Origin: an uncultured Hyphomicrobiales bacterium
GTDB lineage: Bacteria > Pseudomonadota > Alphaproteobacteria > Rhizobiales > Beijerinckiaceae
Direction of reading: 5' to 3'
Length of the DNA stretch: 64,000 nt
Assembly (NCBI GenBank): GCA_903931945.1
Contig: CAIZEI010000151.1
Coordinates: forward strand, 1-64,000
Position numbers and translations under genes: made by a program. Each line of letters begins with the position of its first letter. The first letter of the stretch is position 1. The notes below the pieces were generated by a model. It worked only from the letters and a program-made list of their open reading frames with translations, had not been told where the DNA came from and searched no databases. This document shows, in pieces, positions 1 through 8,822 of the stretch.

Positions 1-432
1 ATCGGCGCGCCCGAATGGAAAACCGACCCCGATTTCGCCAAACCGGTCGCGCGCCTGCCGCGTCTCAACCAGATTTTCGGACGCATCGAAGACTGGACGA
101 TGACCAAGACCAAATTCGAGGCGATGAACATCCTGAACGAATTCGACATTCCCTGCGGACCCATTCTTTCGATGAAAGAACTGGCGGAGGATCAATCGCT
201 CCGCGCCACCGGAACGATCGTCGAAGTCGATCATCCCGTACGCGGCAAATATCTCTCGGTCGGAAATCCCATTAAATTGTCCGGAAGCCCAACCGAAGTG
301 ACGCGTTCGCCGCTGCTTGGCGAGCACACTGACGAAATCCTGCGTCAGGCGCTCGGTTACACGGAACAGGAGGTTGCCGAGATTCGGCACGCTGGCGCGC
401 TTGATCCGCTGCCTAAAAAGCCGACCGCGTAA
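1..432 (+). CDS. frc: Formyl-CoA:oxalate CoA-transferase (CaiB/BaiF family), C-terminal part, truncated by window start
   Basis: Frame 1 is open from base 1 to the stop at 432; contains '[28 protein letters not shown]...[17 protein letters not shown]...[10 protein letters not shown]', typical of the CoA-transferase III C-terminus. Confidence 0.85.
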   Translation: MGAPEWKTDPDFAKPVARLPRLNQIFGRIEDWTMTKTKFEAMNILNEFDIPCGPILSMKELAEDQSLRATGTIVEVDHPVRGKYLSVGNPIKLSGSPTEVTRSPLLGEHTDEILRQALGYTEQEVAEIRHAGALDPLPKKPTA

Positions 433-560
433 TCGTTCGAGCAATCGGTCGGGCGCGCTCACTCCCGACCGAAATCTCGCCACCCTGCATTTTCAAAATA
501 TCCTTTGCGTCGAAATCGATTTGGAACAACCGCGAAAAGTGCGGACCTGGGGGAAACAAA

Positions 561-1841
561 ATGTCGGATCCGCATACGCGAGGCGCCATGTCGCGCTCAT
601 TTGGCAATGGCTATCGCTGGGCTCAGCTCATCATGGGCGTCGTCTGCATGGCAATGATCGCCAATCTTCAATATGGCTGGACTCTGTTTGTCGATCCCAT
701 CGACGCATAGAACCATTGGGGCCGCGTCGATATCCAGTTCGCGTTTTCGTTGTTTGTATTGACCGAGACCTGGCTGGTCCCCGTCGAGGCCTGGTTCGTC
801 GATCGCTTCGGCCCCACCATCGTTGTCATGTTTGGCGGCGTGATGATCGGGCTGGCGTGGATCCTCAACGCCTATGCGAGTTCGCTCTGGATGCTCTACC
901 TTGGCGCAATCCTTGGCGGCGTCGGCGCGGGCTCCGTATATGGAACCTGCGTCGGAAACGCCTTGAAATGGTTTCCGGACCGGCGGGGACTCGCTGCGGG
1001 CCTGACCGCAGCCGGCTTTGGGGCCGGCGCAGCCATCACGGTTGTGCCGATCGCCCAGATGATCAAGGCGAACGGCTATGAACAGGCGTTCCTGACCTTC
1101 GGCATCGGGCAAGGCTTGATCGTACTCACTCTTGCGTTGTTCATTCGCCCACCGACAACGTCCGGCCCGGCGATCAGGAAGGCCAGCAAATTCGCACAGA
1201 CGATGGTCGACTATGCGCCGAAGAACGTGTTGAACAAACCTGTGTTCTGGGCGCTGTATCTGGCCTTCGTCACGGTCGCCTGTTGCGGTCTGACGTTCGC
1301 GGCGCAGGTCGCCCCGCTCGCCAAGGACTTCAAGATCGCTGACATGCCGGTCAGCATCATCGGCATACAGGGCGCCGCACTCGCCGTCGGCCTCTCACTG
1401 CAGCGAATTTTCGACGGTTTCGGGCGCCCGTTCTTCGGCTGGGTGTCCGACAACATCGGGCGCGAAAACACGATGTTCATTGCTTTCGCAACGGCGGCAG
1501 TCGCGCTCTACACGGTCGGAAACTATGGGCAATCGCCAACGGTCTTTGTCATTGCCTCCGCCATCTATTTTCTCGTGTTCGGCGAGATTTACAGCCTCTT
1601 CCCCTCGACCTGCGGAGACACATTCGGGGCGAAGTTCGCCGCCACCAACGCGGGAATGCTTTACACGGCCAAAGGAACTGCGGCGTTGCTCGTGCCATTC
1701 GCCGGCCAGCTTGCCGCTGCGCAGGGCTGGCACAATGTGTTCACAATCGGCGTCGGACTCAACGCGGCCGCGGCGCTGTTCGCCCTGTTCGTCATCAAAC
1801 CCTTGCGGGCGCGCCATATCGCAAATTCGCAAAAGCCTTAA
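561..1841 (+). pseudogene. oxlT: Oxalate/formate antiporter-like MFS transporter with in-frame TAG at 708-710
   Basis: ATG at 561 reads MSDPHTRGAMSRSFGNGYRWAQLIMGVVCMAMIANLQYGWTLFVDPIDA-TAG-NHWGRVDIQFAFSLFVLTETWLVPVEAWFVDRFGP and stays in the same frame to 1841. It is interrupted only by the amber codon. Follows frc. Confidence 0.75.
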
Positions 1842-1882
1842 ATCGATGCGCAGCCGCGATCGATCTGCGCTATTTGAAACGT

Positions 1883-1906
1883 GCGCGCCGGTTCTGGCCG
1901 GCGCGC
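1883..1906 (+). terminator. GC-rich hairpin downstream of the OxlT-like gene
   Basis: GCGCGCCGG (1883-1891) pairs with CCGGCGCGC (1898-1906), 6-nt loop. No clear T-tract, so terminator function is tentative. Confidence 0.4.
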
Positions 1907-2059
1907 GCTCATTCTTGCGACACCCCCCTCGTCTCGTCTCGAAAGGCGCCGGCCAATCCTGCAGCCGTCAACCAAACGTCCACGATATCGCTGGCGCCAT
2001 CGCATCGCCCGCGCCAATCTGTTAGCATGTAGAAAAGCGTCGGCGGACGGGGCCGCGCT

Positions 2060-3259
2060 GTGAAGGGGGTAGACATGCCGGGCATTCGTTTTTCGTCCGC
2101 AGTTCTGGCTGCGGTCTTCAGCGCAGTTATGTGTCGCAGCGCGCTGGCTGCGGACACGTTCAAGATCGATGTGATTACGCCCCTGACCGGCGGCGGGTCG
2201 TTTCTCGGAAAAGGCCAGCAATTCACGCTGGAGGCGCTCAAGGCCATCGCGAACAAGGAAGGCGGCATTGTTGGCCGCGAGATCGAATTTGTCTATCATG
2301 ACGATCAGTCGAGCCCGCAGACCGCTGTGCAACTTGCAACCGCAGTCATCGCCGGCAAACCGGCTGTTATGATCGGCTCCAGCCTCGTGGCGATGTGCAA
2401 CGCCATCGCGCCATCGCTGAAATCCGGTCCCTTCGATTATTGTCTGTCGCCGGGCGTGCACCCGCCTGCGGGCTCATTCCAGTTTTCGAGCAATATCGAC
2501 ACGCATGATCTCATGGATGTCATGCTGCGCAATTTCAAACTGCGGGGCTGGACGAAAATTGCTTTCATGACGTCGACAGACGCGTCGGGGCAGGACGCTG
2601 AACGCGGCTTTGACGAAGCGATGAAATCGCCCGAGTTTGCAGGGCTCGCGGTCGTTGAACGCCAGCGTTTCAATCCAACGGACGTGTCCGTATCGGCGCA
2701 GATTGAGCGCATCAAGGCCGCCGCGCCGCAGGTCTTTGTCGCCTGGTCCACCGGCGCCCCGATTGGCACAATCCTGAAAGCCACATATCAGGCGGGCCTC
2801 GATGTCCCCTTTGTCACCACCAGCGGCAACCAGACCTTCGCGCAGTTCGATCAATACAAGGATTTCATGCCAAAATCGGTCTATCTGCCGGCATCGGCCT
2901 TTTTCGCGCATGACGGCCTGTACACGCTCGACCCGCTTGTCGAGGATGCGCAAAAGCGGTTTTTCGATGCGCACAAGGCGGCGGGCGTCGTACCAGATAA
3001 TATGGCGGCGCTGGTTTGGGACCCCGTCAACATCATCATTTCGGCGCTGCGCAAGCTGGGCCCTGACGCCAAAGCCGAGGATGTCAGGGCCTATATTGCG
3101 GGGCTGACCGATTATCCTGGCGCGGTCGGCATTCACGATTTCAAAGCCGTGCCGCAACGCGGACTGACCACCAAAAACGCGATCATGACGCTTTGGGATC
3201 CAGCCCTGCACAACTGGGTTCCGGCAAGTCGGCCCACAGGCCTTCTGTTGGCAAAATAG
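2060..3259 (+). CDS. Branched-chain amino acid-type ABC transporter substrate-binding protein (LivK-like)
   Basis: Signal peptide then 'FKIDVITPLTGGGSFLGKGQQFTLEALKAIANKEGGIVGREIEFVYHDDQSSPQTAVQLA', the type I periplasmic-binding signature. Start may be the ATG at 2075. Confidence 0.88.
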   Translation: MKGVDMPGIRFSSAVLAAVFSAVMCRSALAADTFKIDVITPLTGGGSFLGKGQQFTLEALKAIANKEGGIVGREIEFVYHDDQSSPQTAVQLATAVIAGKPAVMIGSSLVAMCNAIAPSLKSGPFDYCLSPGVHPPAGSFQFSSNIDTHDLMDVMLRNFKLRGWTKIAFMTSTDASGQDAERGFDEAMKSPEFAGLAVVERQRFNPTDVSVSAQIERIKAAAPQVFVAWSTGAPIGTILKATYQAGLDVPFVTTSGNQTFAQFDQYKDFMPKSVYLPASAFFAHDGLYTLDPLVEDAQKRFFDAHKAAGVVPDNMAALVWDPVNIIISALRKLGPDAKAEDVRAYIAGLTDYPGAVGIHDFKAVPQRGLTTKNAIMTLWDPALHNWVPASRPTGLLLAK

Positions 3260-3271
3260 GTCAGCGCCGAC

Positions 3272-5164
3272 GTGTCGGGATTTTTGCAGATTGTCATTGG
3301 CGGCCTGTCGCAGGGCGGGGTTTTTGCCGCCGTCGCGCTCGGCTTTTCGCTGGTTTACCGCGTCACCGGCGTCGTGAACCTGTCACAGGGCGCGTTCTGC
3401 GTGCTTGGCGCGATGGCGATGTATTATTTTCAGGTCGTGTTCGGCTGGCCGACGCCCATCGCCGCATTTGCAGCGATCGTTTCGGTCGTTGCCTTCGGTC
3501 TGCTCGTTGGGGTTTCCACTTTCGTGCCCGCCGTCTCGACCCTGCCCGTCAGCAGCACGCTTGTGTTGACGGCGGGATTGCTGACCTTCCTTGAAGGCGT
3601 CGCGCTGATCGTCTGGGGCAATCAACCCTATGCGCTGCCGCCATTCTCCGGCGAAGCGCCGGTCGTATTTGGCGCGCTGCGAATCCCCACGCAAGGCCTC
3701 TGGCTTGCAGGCGGCACAGTTGCGATGATTGCAGCGCTCTGGCGGCTGGTTTATCGCACGTCGCTCGGCCGCGCCTTGCAGGCCTGCGCCGAAAACGCCA
3801 CGGCGGCTCGCCTGATGGGCATCGACACCAAACGGATGATGCTCATCTCATTTGGACTGGCGGCCGCGATTGGCGCCACAAGCGGACTTCTCGTCGCGCC
3901 AATCACGTCTCTCCAGTTCGATTCGGGGAGTTTTTTCACGACCTCCGGCTTTATCGCCGTCGCCATTGGCGGCATGGGCAGTTTCGCGGGCTCTGTCATT
4001 GGCGGGCTGACGCTCGGCGTCGCCGAACAACTCGCCGCTTATTATGTCTCTTCGCTTTTCGCCAACACGCTGGCTCTGCTTCTGCTCCTGGCGATGCTGC
4101 TGTGGCGCCCGAATGGATTGTTCTCCAGCGGCCCCGCACGGCGCGTCGATGTCCGTTCGGAAGCCCCGGTGCATCGCGCGGTCATCCGCTTGCCCGATGG
4201 TCGTATGATCGGACTTGCGCTTGCGCTTGTCATTGGCCTTGGCGTCATGCCGCTTCTGCCTCTGCCAAATGGCGTGTTGCCGTCGCTGGCTATCTCGATG
4301 ATCCTGTTTATTGCTGTGCTGGGGCTTGATGTGCTGATGGGATGGGCCGGGCAAGTCAGCCTCGGACAGGCCGGTTTCATGGCGATTGGCGGCTATACTG
4401 CCGCCATCCTCGCAACGACCTATGACTGGTCGCCGCTCGCGGGCGTTGCGGCGGGAGTCGCCCTCGCCCTCGTCTGCGCTCTGCTGCTTTCGCTGGTCAC
4501 CGGAAAATTGCGCGGACACTATCTTGCCCTGGCGACGCTGACATTCGGCCTGCTGGTGGATTCGCTAACCGTCGGACTGATCGACCTCACCGGTGGCCCT
4601 TCCGGACTTGTCGGCATCCCGTCCTTCGGCGTGGCGGGATTCGATTTTGACACCCCCGCCAGCATGTACTGGCTGGCGCTGGCGCTGGCTGCAATCTTCG
4701 TCGTCCTGCTCGAAGGCGGAATGCGCTCGAAATTCGGTCGCGATTTACAGGCTGTGCGCACAGACCAGCTTGCAGCAGCCGCGCTCGGCGTGAATGTCGG
4801 GCGTGTCAAGACAACAGCGCTGTGCATTTCTTCTGCGCTGGCCTCGCTTTCCGGTTCGCTCTACGCTTTCAACTTCCATTTCCTCTCGCCCGAAATGGTT
4901 GCAACGCCCCGCTCCTTCGAGATGATCGCCATGCTGGTGCTGGGCGGCGAAGGCACGCTTGTTGGCGGTTTGTTCGGCGCGCTGGCGCTGACTTTGTTGC
5001 CAACGCTCGTGCAAGGCCTCGCGCTTTACAAGACCATGGCCGAGGGCGCTCTGCTGGTCGGCACTTTCCTGCTCCTGCCTGAGGGTCTGTTTGGGCGGTT
5101 TGTGCTGGCAATCGCGCGCTGGGGCAAAGCTGGCTCCATGGCGCAGGGAAAGCTCCCGACATGA
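3272..5164 (+). CDS. Fused branched-chain amino acid ABC transporter permease (LivH-LivM)
   Basis: GTG start; 630 aa. The N-half has LivH features (GVVNLSQGAFCVLGAMAMYY), the C-half LivM features (GWAGQVSLGQAGFMAIGGYTAAIL). Confidence 0.9.
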   Translation: MSGFLQIVIGGLSQGGVFAAVALGFSLVYRVTGVVNLSQGAFCVLGAMAMYYFQVVFGWPTPIAAFAAIVSVVAFGLLVGVSTFVPAVSTLPVSSTLVLTAGLLTFLEGVALIVWGNQPYALPPFSGEAPVVFGALRIPTQGLWLAGGTVAMIAALWRLVYRTSLGRALQACAENATAARLMGIDTKRMMLISFGLAAAIGATSGLLVAPITSLQFDSGSFFTTSGFIAVAIGGMGSFAGSVIGGLTLGVAEQLAAYYVSSLFANTLALLLLLAMLLWRPNGLFSSGPARRVDVRSEAPVHRAVIRLPDGRMIGLALALVIGLGVMPLLPLPNGVLPSLAISMILFIAVLGLDVLMGWAGQVSLGQAGFMAIGGYTAAILATTYDWSPLAGVAAGVALALVCALLLSLVTGKLRGHYLALATLTFGLLVDSLTVGLIDLTGGPSGLVGIPSFGVAGFDFDTPASMYWLALALAAIFVVLLEGGMRSKFGRDLQAVRTDQLAAAALGVNVGRVKTTALCISSALASLSGSLYAFNFHFLSPEMVATPRSFEMIAMLVLGGEGTLVGGLFGALALTLLPTLVQGLALYKTMAEGALLVGTFLLLPEGLFGRFVLAIARWGKAGSMAQGKLPT

Positions 5165-5928
5165 CGTCGCCTGCTCTCGAAGTTCTCGATGTTTCCCGTC
5201 GGTTCGGCGGCTTGCTGGCTGTCGACCAGGTCAGCTTCACGATCGCACAAGGCGGTCTGAGCGCCCTGATCGGCCCGAACGGGGCGGGCAAGACCACCCT
5301 CTTCAACGCCATCACCAATCTGTTTCCGCCAAGCGCGGGCGAAGTGCGTTTTTTAGGAGAATCGCTCGCGGGTCTGGCCGGCGACAGGATCGCGCGACTT
5401 GGACTGATCCGGACATTCCAGTCCGCGCGCGTTTTTCCCGGCATGACGGTGCTCGAAAATGCGCTCGCAGGCGCCTGCCTGCACGTCCGCGCGCATCCTG
5501 CCGCACAGATGCTGCGCCTGCCCGGCGCACGCGCCGAGGAACGCAAATTGCGCGGTAAGGCCGAAGCGCTTCTCGACTTGATTGGCCTCCTGGCGTTTCG
5601 CGATTCCGCCGCAACGGACTTGCCGATGGGCGCACAAAAGAATCTTGAAGTCGTGCGGGCGCTGATGGCCAATCCGCGCATGTTGCTGCTGGATGAGCCT
5701 GCTGCAGGCCTCAACGATAGCGAAACCGCCGACCTTGCAGCCTTGCTGACCGCCATCAGGGATACGGGCGTGACCATCATGGTCGTCGAGCATAACATGT
5801 CGCTGGTGATGGGCATTGCCGATCAGGTGATCGTGCTCGACGCAGGCAAGCTCGTTGCTGTGGGATCGCCAACCGAAATCCAGGCGAACAGGCGCGTGAT
5901 CGAAGCCTATGTGGGAGCGGAGGGCTGA
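5161..5928 (+). CDS. ABC transporter ATP-binding protein, LivG family
   Basis: Walker A GPNGAGKT, Walker B LLLDEPAAGL, H-loop VVEHNM. Overlaps the permease gene by 4 bp. Confidence 0.92.
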   Translation: MTSPALEVLDVSRRFGGLLAVDQVSFTIAQGGLSALIGPNGAGKTTLFNAITNLFPPSAGEVRFLGESLAGLAGDRIARLGLIRTFQSARVFPGMTVLENALAGACLHVRAHPAAQMLRLPGARAEERKLRGKAEALLDLIGLLAFRDSAATDLPMGAQKNLEVVRALMANPRMLLLDEPAAGLNDSETADLAALLTAIRDTGVTIMVVEHNMSLVMGIADQVIVLDAGKLVAVGSPTEIQANRRVIEAYVGAEG

Positions 5929-5929
5929 T

Positions 5930-6727
5930 ATGCTCAAGGCGGCAAATCTCTGCGCCGGTTATGGGCGCGACACGGTCCTGCGAAATATCGACCTGACTGT
6001 TTCGCCCGGCGAAATTGTCGCGTTGATCGGCGCCAATGGCGCGGGCAAATCGACATTGGTCAAAACAATCGCCGGGTTGCTGCCCGTCCGCAGCGGCGCG
6101 ATTTCGTTTGACGGCGAGAGGCTCGACCGCCTGACTCCCCGCGAGCGCGTCTTGCGCGGGATCTGTCTTGTGCCAGAGGGGCGGCAGATGTTCGGCGGCC
6201 TCACGATCGAGGCCAATCTGCGGCTGGGCGCCTATGCCCGCAAAGGGCTCGGCGACGCCGCGTTGAAGGACCTGATGGCGGATGCGTGCCGACCCTTCCC
6301 CATTCTGACACCGCGCTTGCATGAGCCGGCCGCCAATCTTTCAGGAGGTCAACAACAGATGCTGGCGATCGCGCGCGGGCTAATGTCGAGCCCCAAAGCG
6401 CTGCTTCTGGATGAACCCTCGCTTGGCCTGGCGCCGACGCTTGTCTCGGAAATTTTCCGCCTGATCGCCGACCTGCGCTCGCGCGGCTTCGCAATCCTGC
6501 TGTCCGAACAAAACGCGCGGCAAAGTCTGGCGATTTCCGACCGGGCCTATGTCATCGAGAACGGCTCGATCACCGCCAGCGGGACGGCCGGAGAAATACT
6601 GGCTTCCGACGAAATCGCGCAAAAATATCTGGGCGTTGGTCATCGCGTTGGCGATCCCACCAGCGCAAAACAGGTTGCCATGACCGCGCGTTTGCGCGAC
6701 ATCATGGCCGAAAATCGGGTTCTTTGA
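5930..6727 (+). CDS. ABC transporter ATP-binding protein, LivF family
   Basis: Walker A GANGAGKS, signature LSGGQQQMLAIARGLM, Walker B LLLDEPSLGLAP. Start taken at the ATG at 5930 inside the longer ORF. Confidence 0.92.
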   Translation: MLKAANLCAGYGRDTVLRNIDLTVSPGEIVALIGANGAGKSTLVKTIAGLLPVRSGAISFDGERLDRLTPRERVLRGICLVPEGRQMFGGLTIEANLRLGAYARKGLGDAALKDLMADACRPFPILTPRLHEPAANLSGGQQQMLAIARGLMSSPKALLLDEPSLGLAPTLVSEIFRLIADLRSRGFAILLSEQNARQSLAISDRAYVIENGSITASGTAGEILASDEIAQKYLGVGHRVGDPTSAKQVAMTARLRDIMAENRVL

Positions 6728-6737
6728 AAGGCAAGGT

Positions 6738-8822
6738 ATGATCGGCTGTCGACTGGCGGCGGATATCGGCGGCACTTTTACCGATATCGTGCTCGAGATG
6801 CCGCATGGCTTCGTATCGGAAAAGGTGCTGACAACGCCACAAGCGCCGGAACAGGGCGTTCTGACAGGCGTGCGCCAGGCGCTGGCGCGCGCGCGCGTGA
6901 CCCCCGAGGCGATCGAAGTCGCAATCCATGGCGCGACCCTCGCAACCAACGCAATCATCGAACGGCGCGGCGCGCGCACCGCTCTCATCGCGACGCAGGG
7001 CTTTCGCGACACGCTGGAATTCGCCTTCGGCCACAGATTCGATCAATATGATTTGTTGATGCAAAGACCCGAACCCTTGGCGCCGCGCCCGCTGCGCTTT
7101 GAGGCGCCCGAGCGCATTGGCGCCGACGGCTCGGTGCTGCTGTCGCTCGACGAAGCCGCAGTGCGCGCGCTTGCCAAACAGTTGCGCGATAGCAAAATCG
7201 AATCCGCCGCCATCTGTTACATGCACGCCTACCGCAACCCGGCGCATGAGGCGCGCACACGCGACATTCTGACTGAAGAGCTGCCCGGATTATACATCAG
7301 CGTCTCACACGAGATTTGCCCTGAAATCCGGGAATATGAGCGCGCCTCCACCACGGTCGCCAACGCCTATGTGCAGCCGCTGATCGCCTCCTATCTCGGG
7401 CGTTTGAGCGAGGGACTGCTCGCCATGGGAATCAAGGCGCCGCTGCTGATGATCATGTCCAGCGGATCGCTGACATCGGTTGAAACCGCCCGCAAATACC
7501 CAATCCGGCTCGTCGAATCCGGCCCCGCCGGCGGCGCGATTCTTGGCCAGCACGTCGCCCGGCAGGTCGGGGCGAATCGGGCCATCGCCCTCGATATGGG
7601 CGGCACGACGGCCAAGATTGTCCTGCTCAACGAATATCAACCGCGACACGCCCGCATGATGGAGGTGGCGCGCGTGCATCGCTTTCGCGCGGGCAGCGGC
7701 TTGCCCCTGCGAATCCCTGTGATCGACCTGATAGAAATTGGCGCAGGCGGCGGCTCGCTCGCCAGCGTCGATTCGCTCGGCCGCATCGTTGTGGGTCCGC
7801 GCAGCGCCGGCGCGTCGCCCGGGCCGGCGTGTTATAGTCTCGGCGGCAAAGAGCCGGCCATTACTGACGCCGACCTGTTGCTGGGCAAACTCGACCCTGA
7901 GAATTTCGCCGCCGGCACGATGCGCCTGAATGAAGCGCGCGCGCGCGAGGCGATCGATATGCACGTCGCTGCGGCGATCAGGACCGATGCGCCGACGGCG
8001 GCGGCGGGCATTGTTGAAATCGTCGATGAAAATATGGCCAACGCAACGCGCGTTCACGCGAGCGATCATGGCGACGAAATAGAATCCCGCACTCTGATTG
8101 CAACAGGTGGCGCTGCGCCGCTTCATGCGGGCCGCATCGCGCGAAAACTTGGCATCGACCGGCTGGTGATTCCGGTGGGCGCAGGCGTCGGTTCTGCGCA
8201 TGGATTTCTGAGAGCCCCCGTCGCCTATGAGGCTGTCGCTTCCCATGTGATGTCGCTGAAATCCTTTAACCTGCAGGCCATCAATGCGCTCTTTGCGCGC
8301 CTGCGCGCCGAGGCGCATGACATCGTCAATCTCGGCGTTGGATATGGCGACATCGTCGAGCGACGATTCGCCGATATGCGCTATCGCGGTCAGGGCCACG
8401 ATTTGCAAGTCGAGTTACCCGTGCGCGACTATGGGCCAGGCGACGGCGAAAGCCTCGCAAGGCTTTTCGACGAGGCCTATCTGCGGGTCTACAATCGCAC
8501 AATTCCGGGACTTTCTGTCGAAGCGCTGACCTGGACGCTGGAACTCTCGCGCGCGCCGCCGCAGTCCCCTGGCGAGCAGACTTCCCTGCGCGTCGTGCAT
8601 GGCGTGGCGAAGCCCAGTGGGCAGAGAAGCGTATTTGACGCTGATCTTGGCGCTCGCGTTGACGCTGGCGTTTATCATCGCAACGCCTTGCAGCCCGGAG
8701 CTGTTTTCACCGGCCCCGCGCTGATTATCGAAGACCAGACAACAACCTTTGCGCCTTCGGCCTTTGACTGCGCCGTCAGCGAACATGGCCATCTCATATT
8801 GACGCGGCGGAGCGGGGCATGA
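6738..8822 (+). CDS. Hydantoinase/oxoprolinase A subunit (HyuA family)
   Basis: 'LAADIGGTFTDIVLE', 'HGATLATNAIIERRGARTALIATQGFRDTLE', 'ALDMGGTTAKIVLL', 'IGAGGGSLASVDSLGRIVVGPRSAGASPGPACY' are family hallmarks. Confidence 0.92.
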   Translation: MIGCRLAADIGGTFTDIVLEMPHGFVSEKVLTTPQAPEQGVLTGVRQALARARVTPEAIEVAIHGATLATNAIIERRGARTALIATQGFRDTLEFAFGHRFDQYDLLMQRPEPLAPRPLRFEAPERIGADGSVLLSLDEAAVRALAKQLRDSKIESAAICYMHAYRNPAHEARTRDILTEELPGLYISVSHEICPEIREYERASTTVANAYVQPLIASYLGRLSEGLLAMGIKAPLLMIMSSGSLTSVETARKYPIRLVESGPAGGAILGQHVARQVGANRAIALDMGGTTAKIVLLNEYQPRHARMMEVARVHRFRAGSGLPLRIPVIDLIEIGAGGGSLASVDSLGRIVVGPRSAGASPGPACYSLGGKEPAITDADLLLGKLDPENFAAGTMRLNEARAREAIDMHVAAAIRTDAPTAAAGIVEIVDENMANATRVHASDHGDEIESRTLIATGGAAPLHAGRIARKLGIDRLVIPVGAGVGSAHGFLRAPVAYEAVASHVMSLKSFNLQAINALFARLRAEAHDIVNLGVGYGDIVERRFADMRYRGQGHDLQVELPVRDYGPGDGESLARLFDEAYLRVYNRTIPGLSVEALTWTLELSRAPPQSPGEQTSLRVVHGVAKPSGQRSVFDADLGARVDAGVYHRNALQPGAVFTGPALIIEDQTTTFAPSAFDCAVSEHGHLILTRRSGA

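Noticed and set aside
708-710. Amber codon as a pyrrolysine codon
   Set aside because: Pyrrolysine systems are not expected here, antiporter families are not known Pyl users, and no pyl genes are visible; mutation or base-call error is simpler.
317-1081. 254-aa plus ORF overlapping frc and the OxlT-like gene
   Set aside because: Arg/Trp-rich out-of-frame translation; the true frame is 561-1841 with the amber codon.
7305-8408. 367-aa minus-strand ORF
   Set aside because: Antisense to the clearly recognisable hydantoinase A gene.
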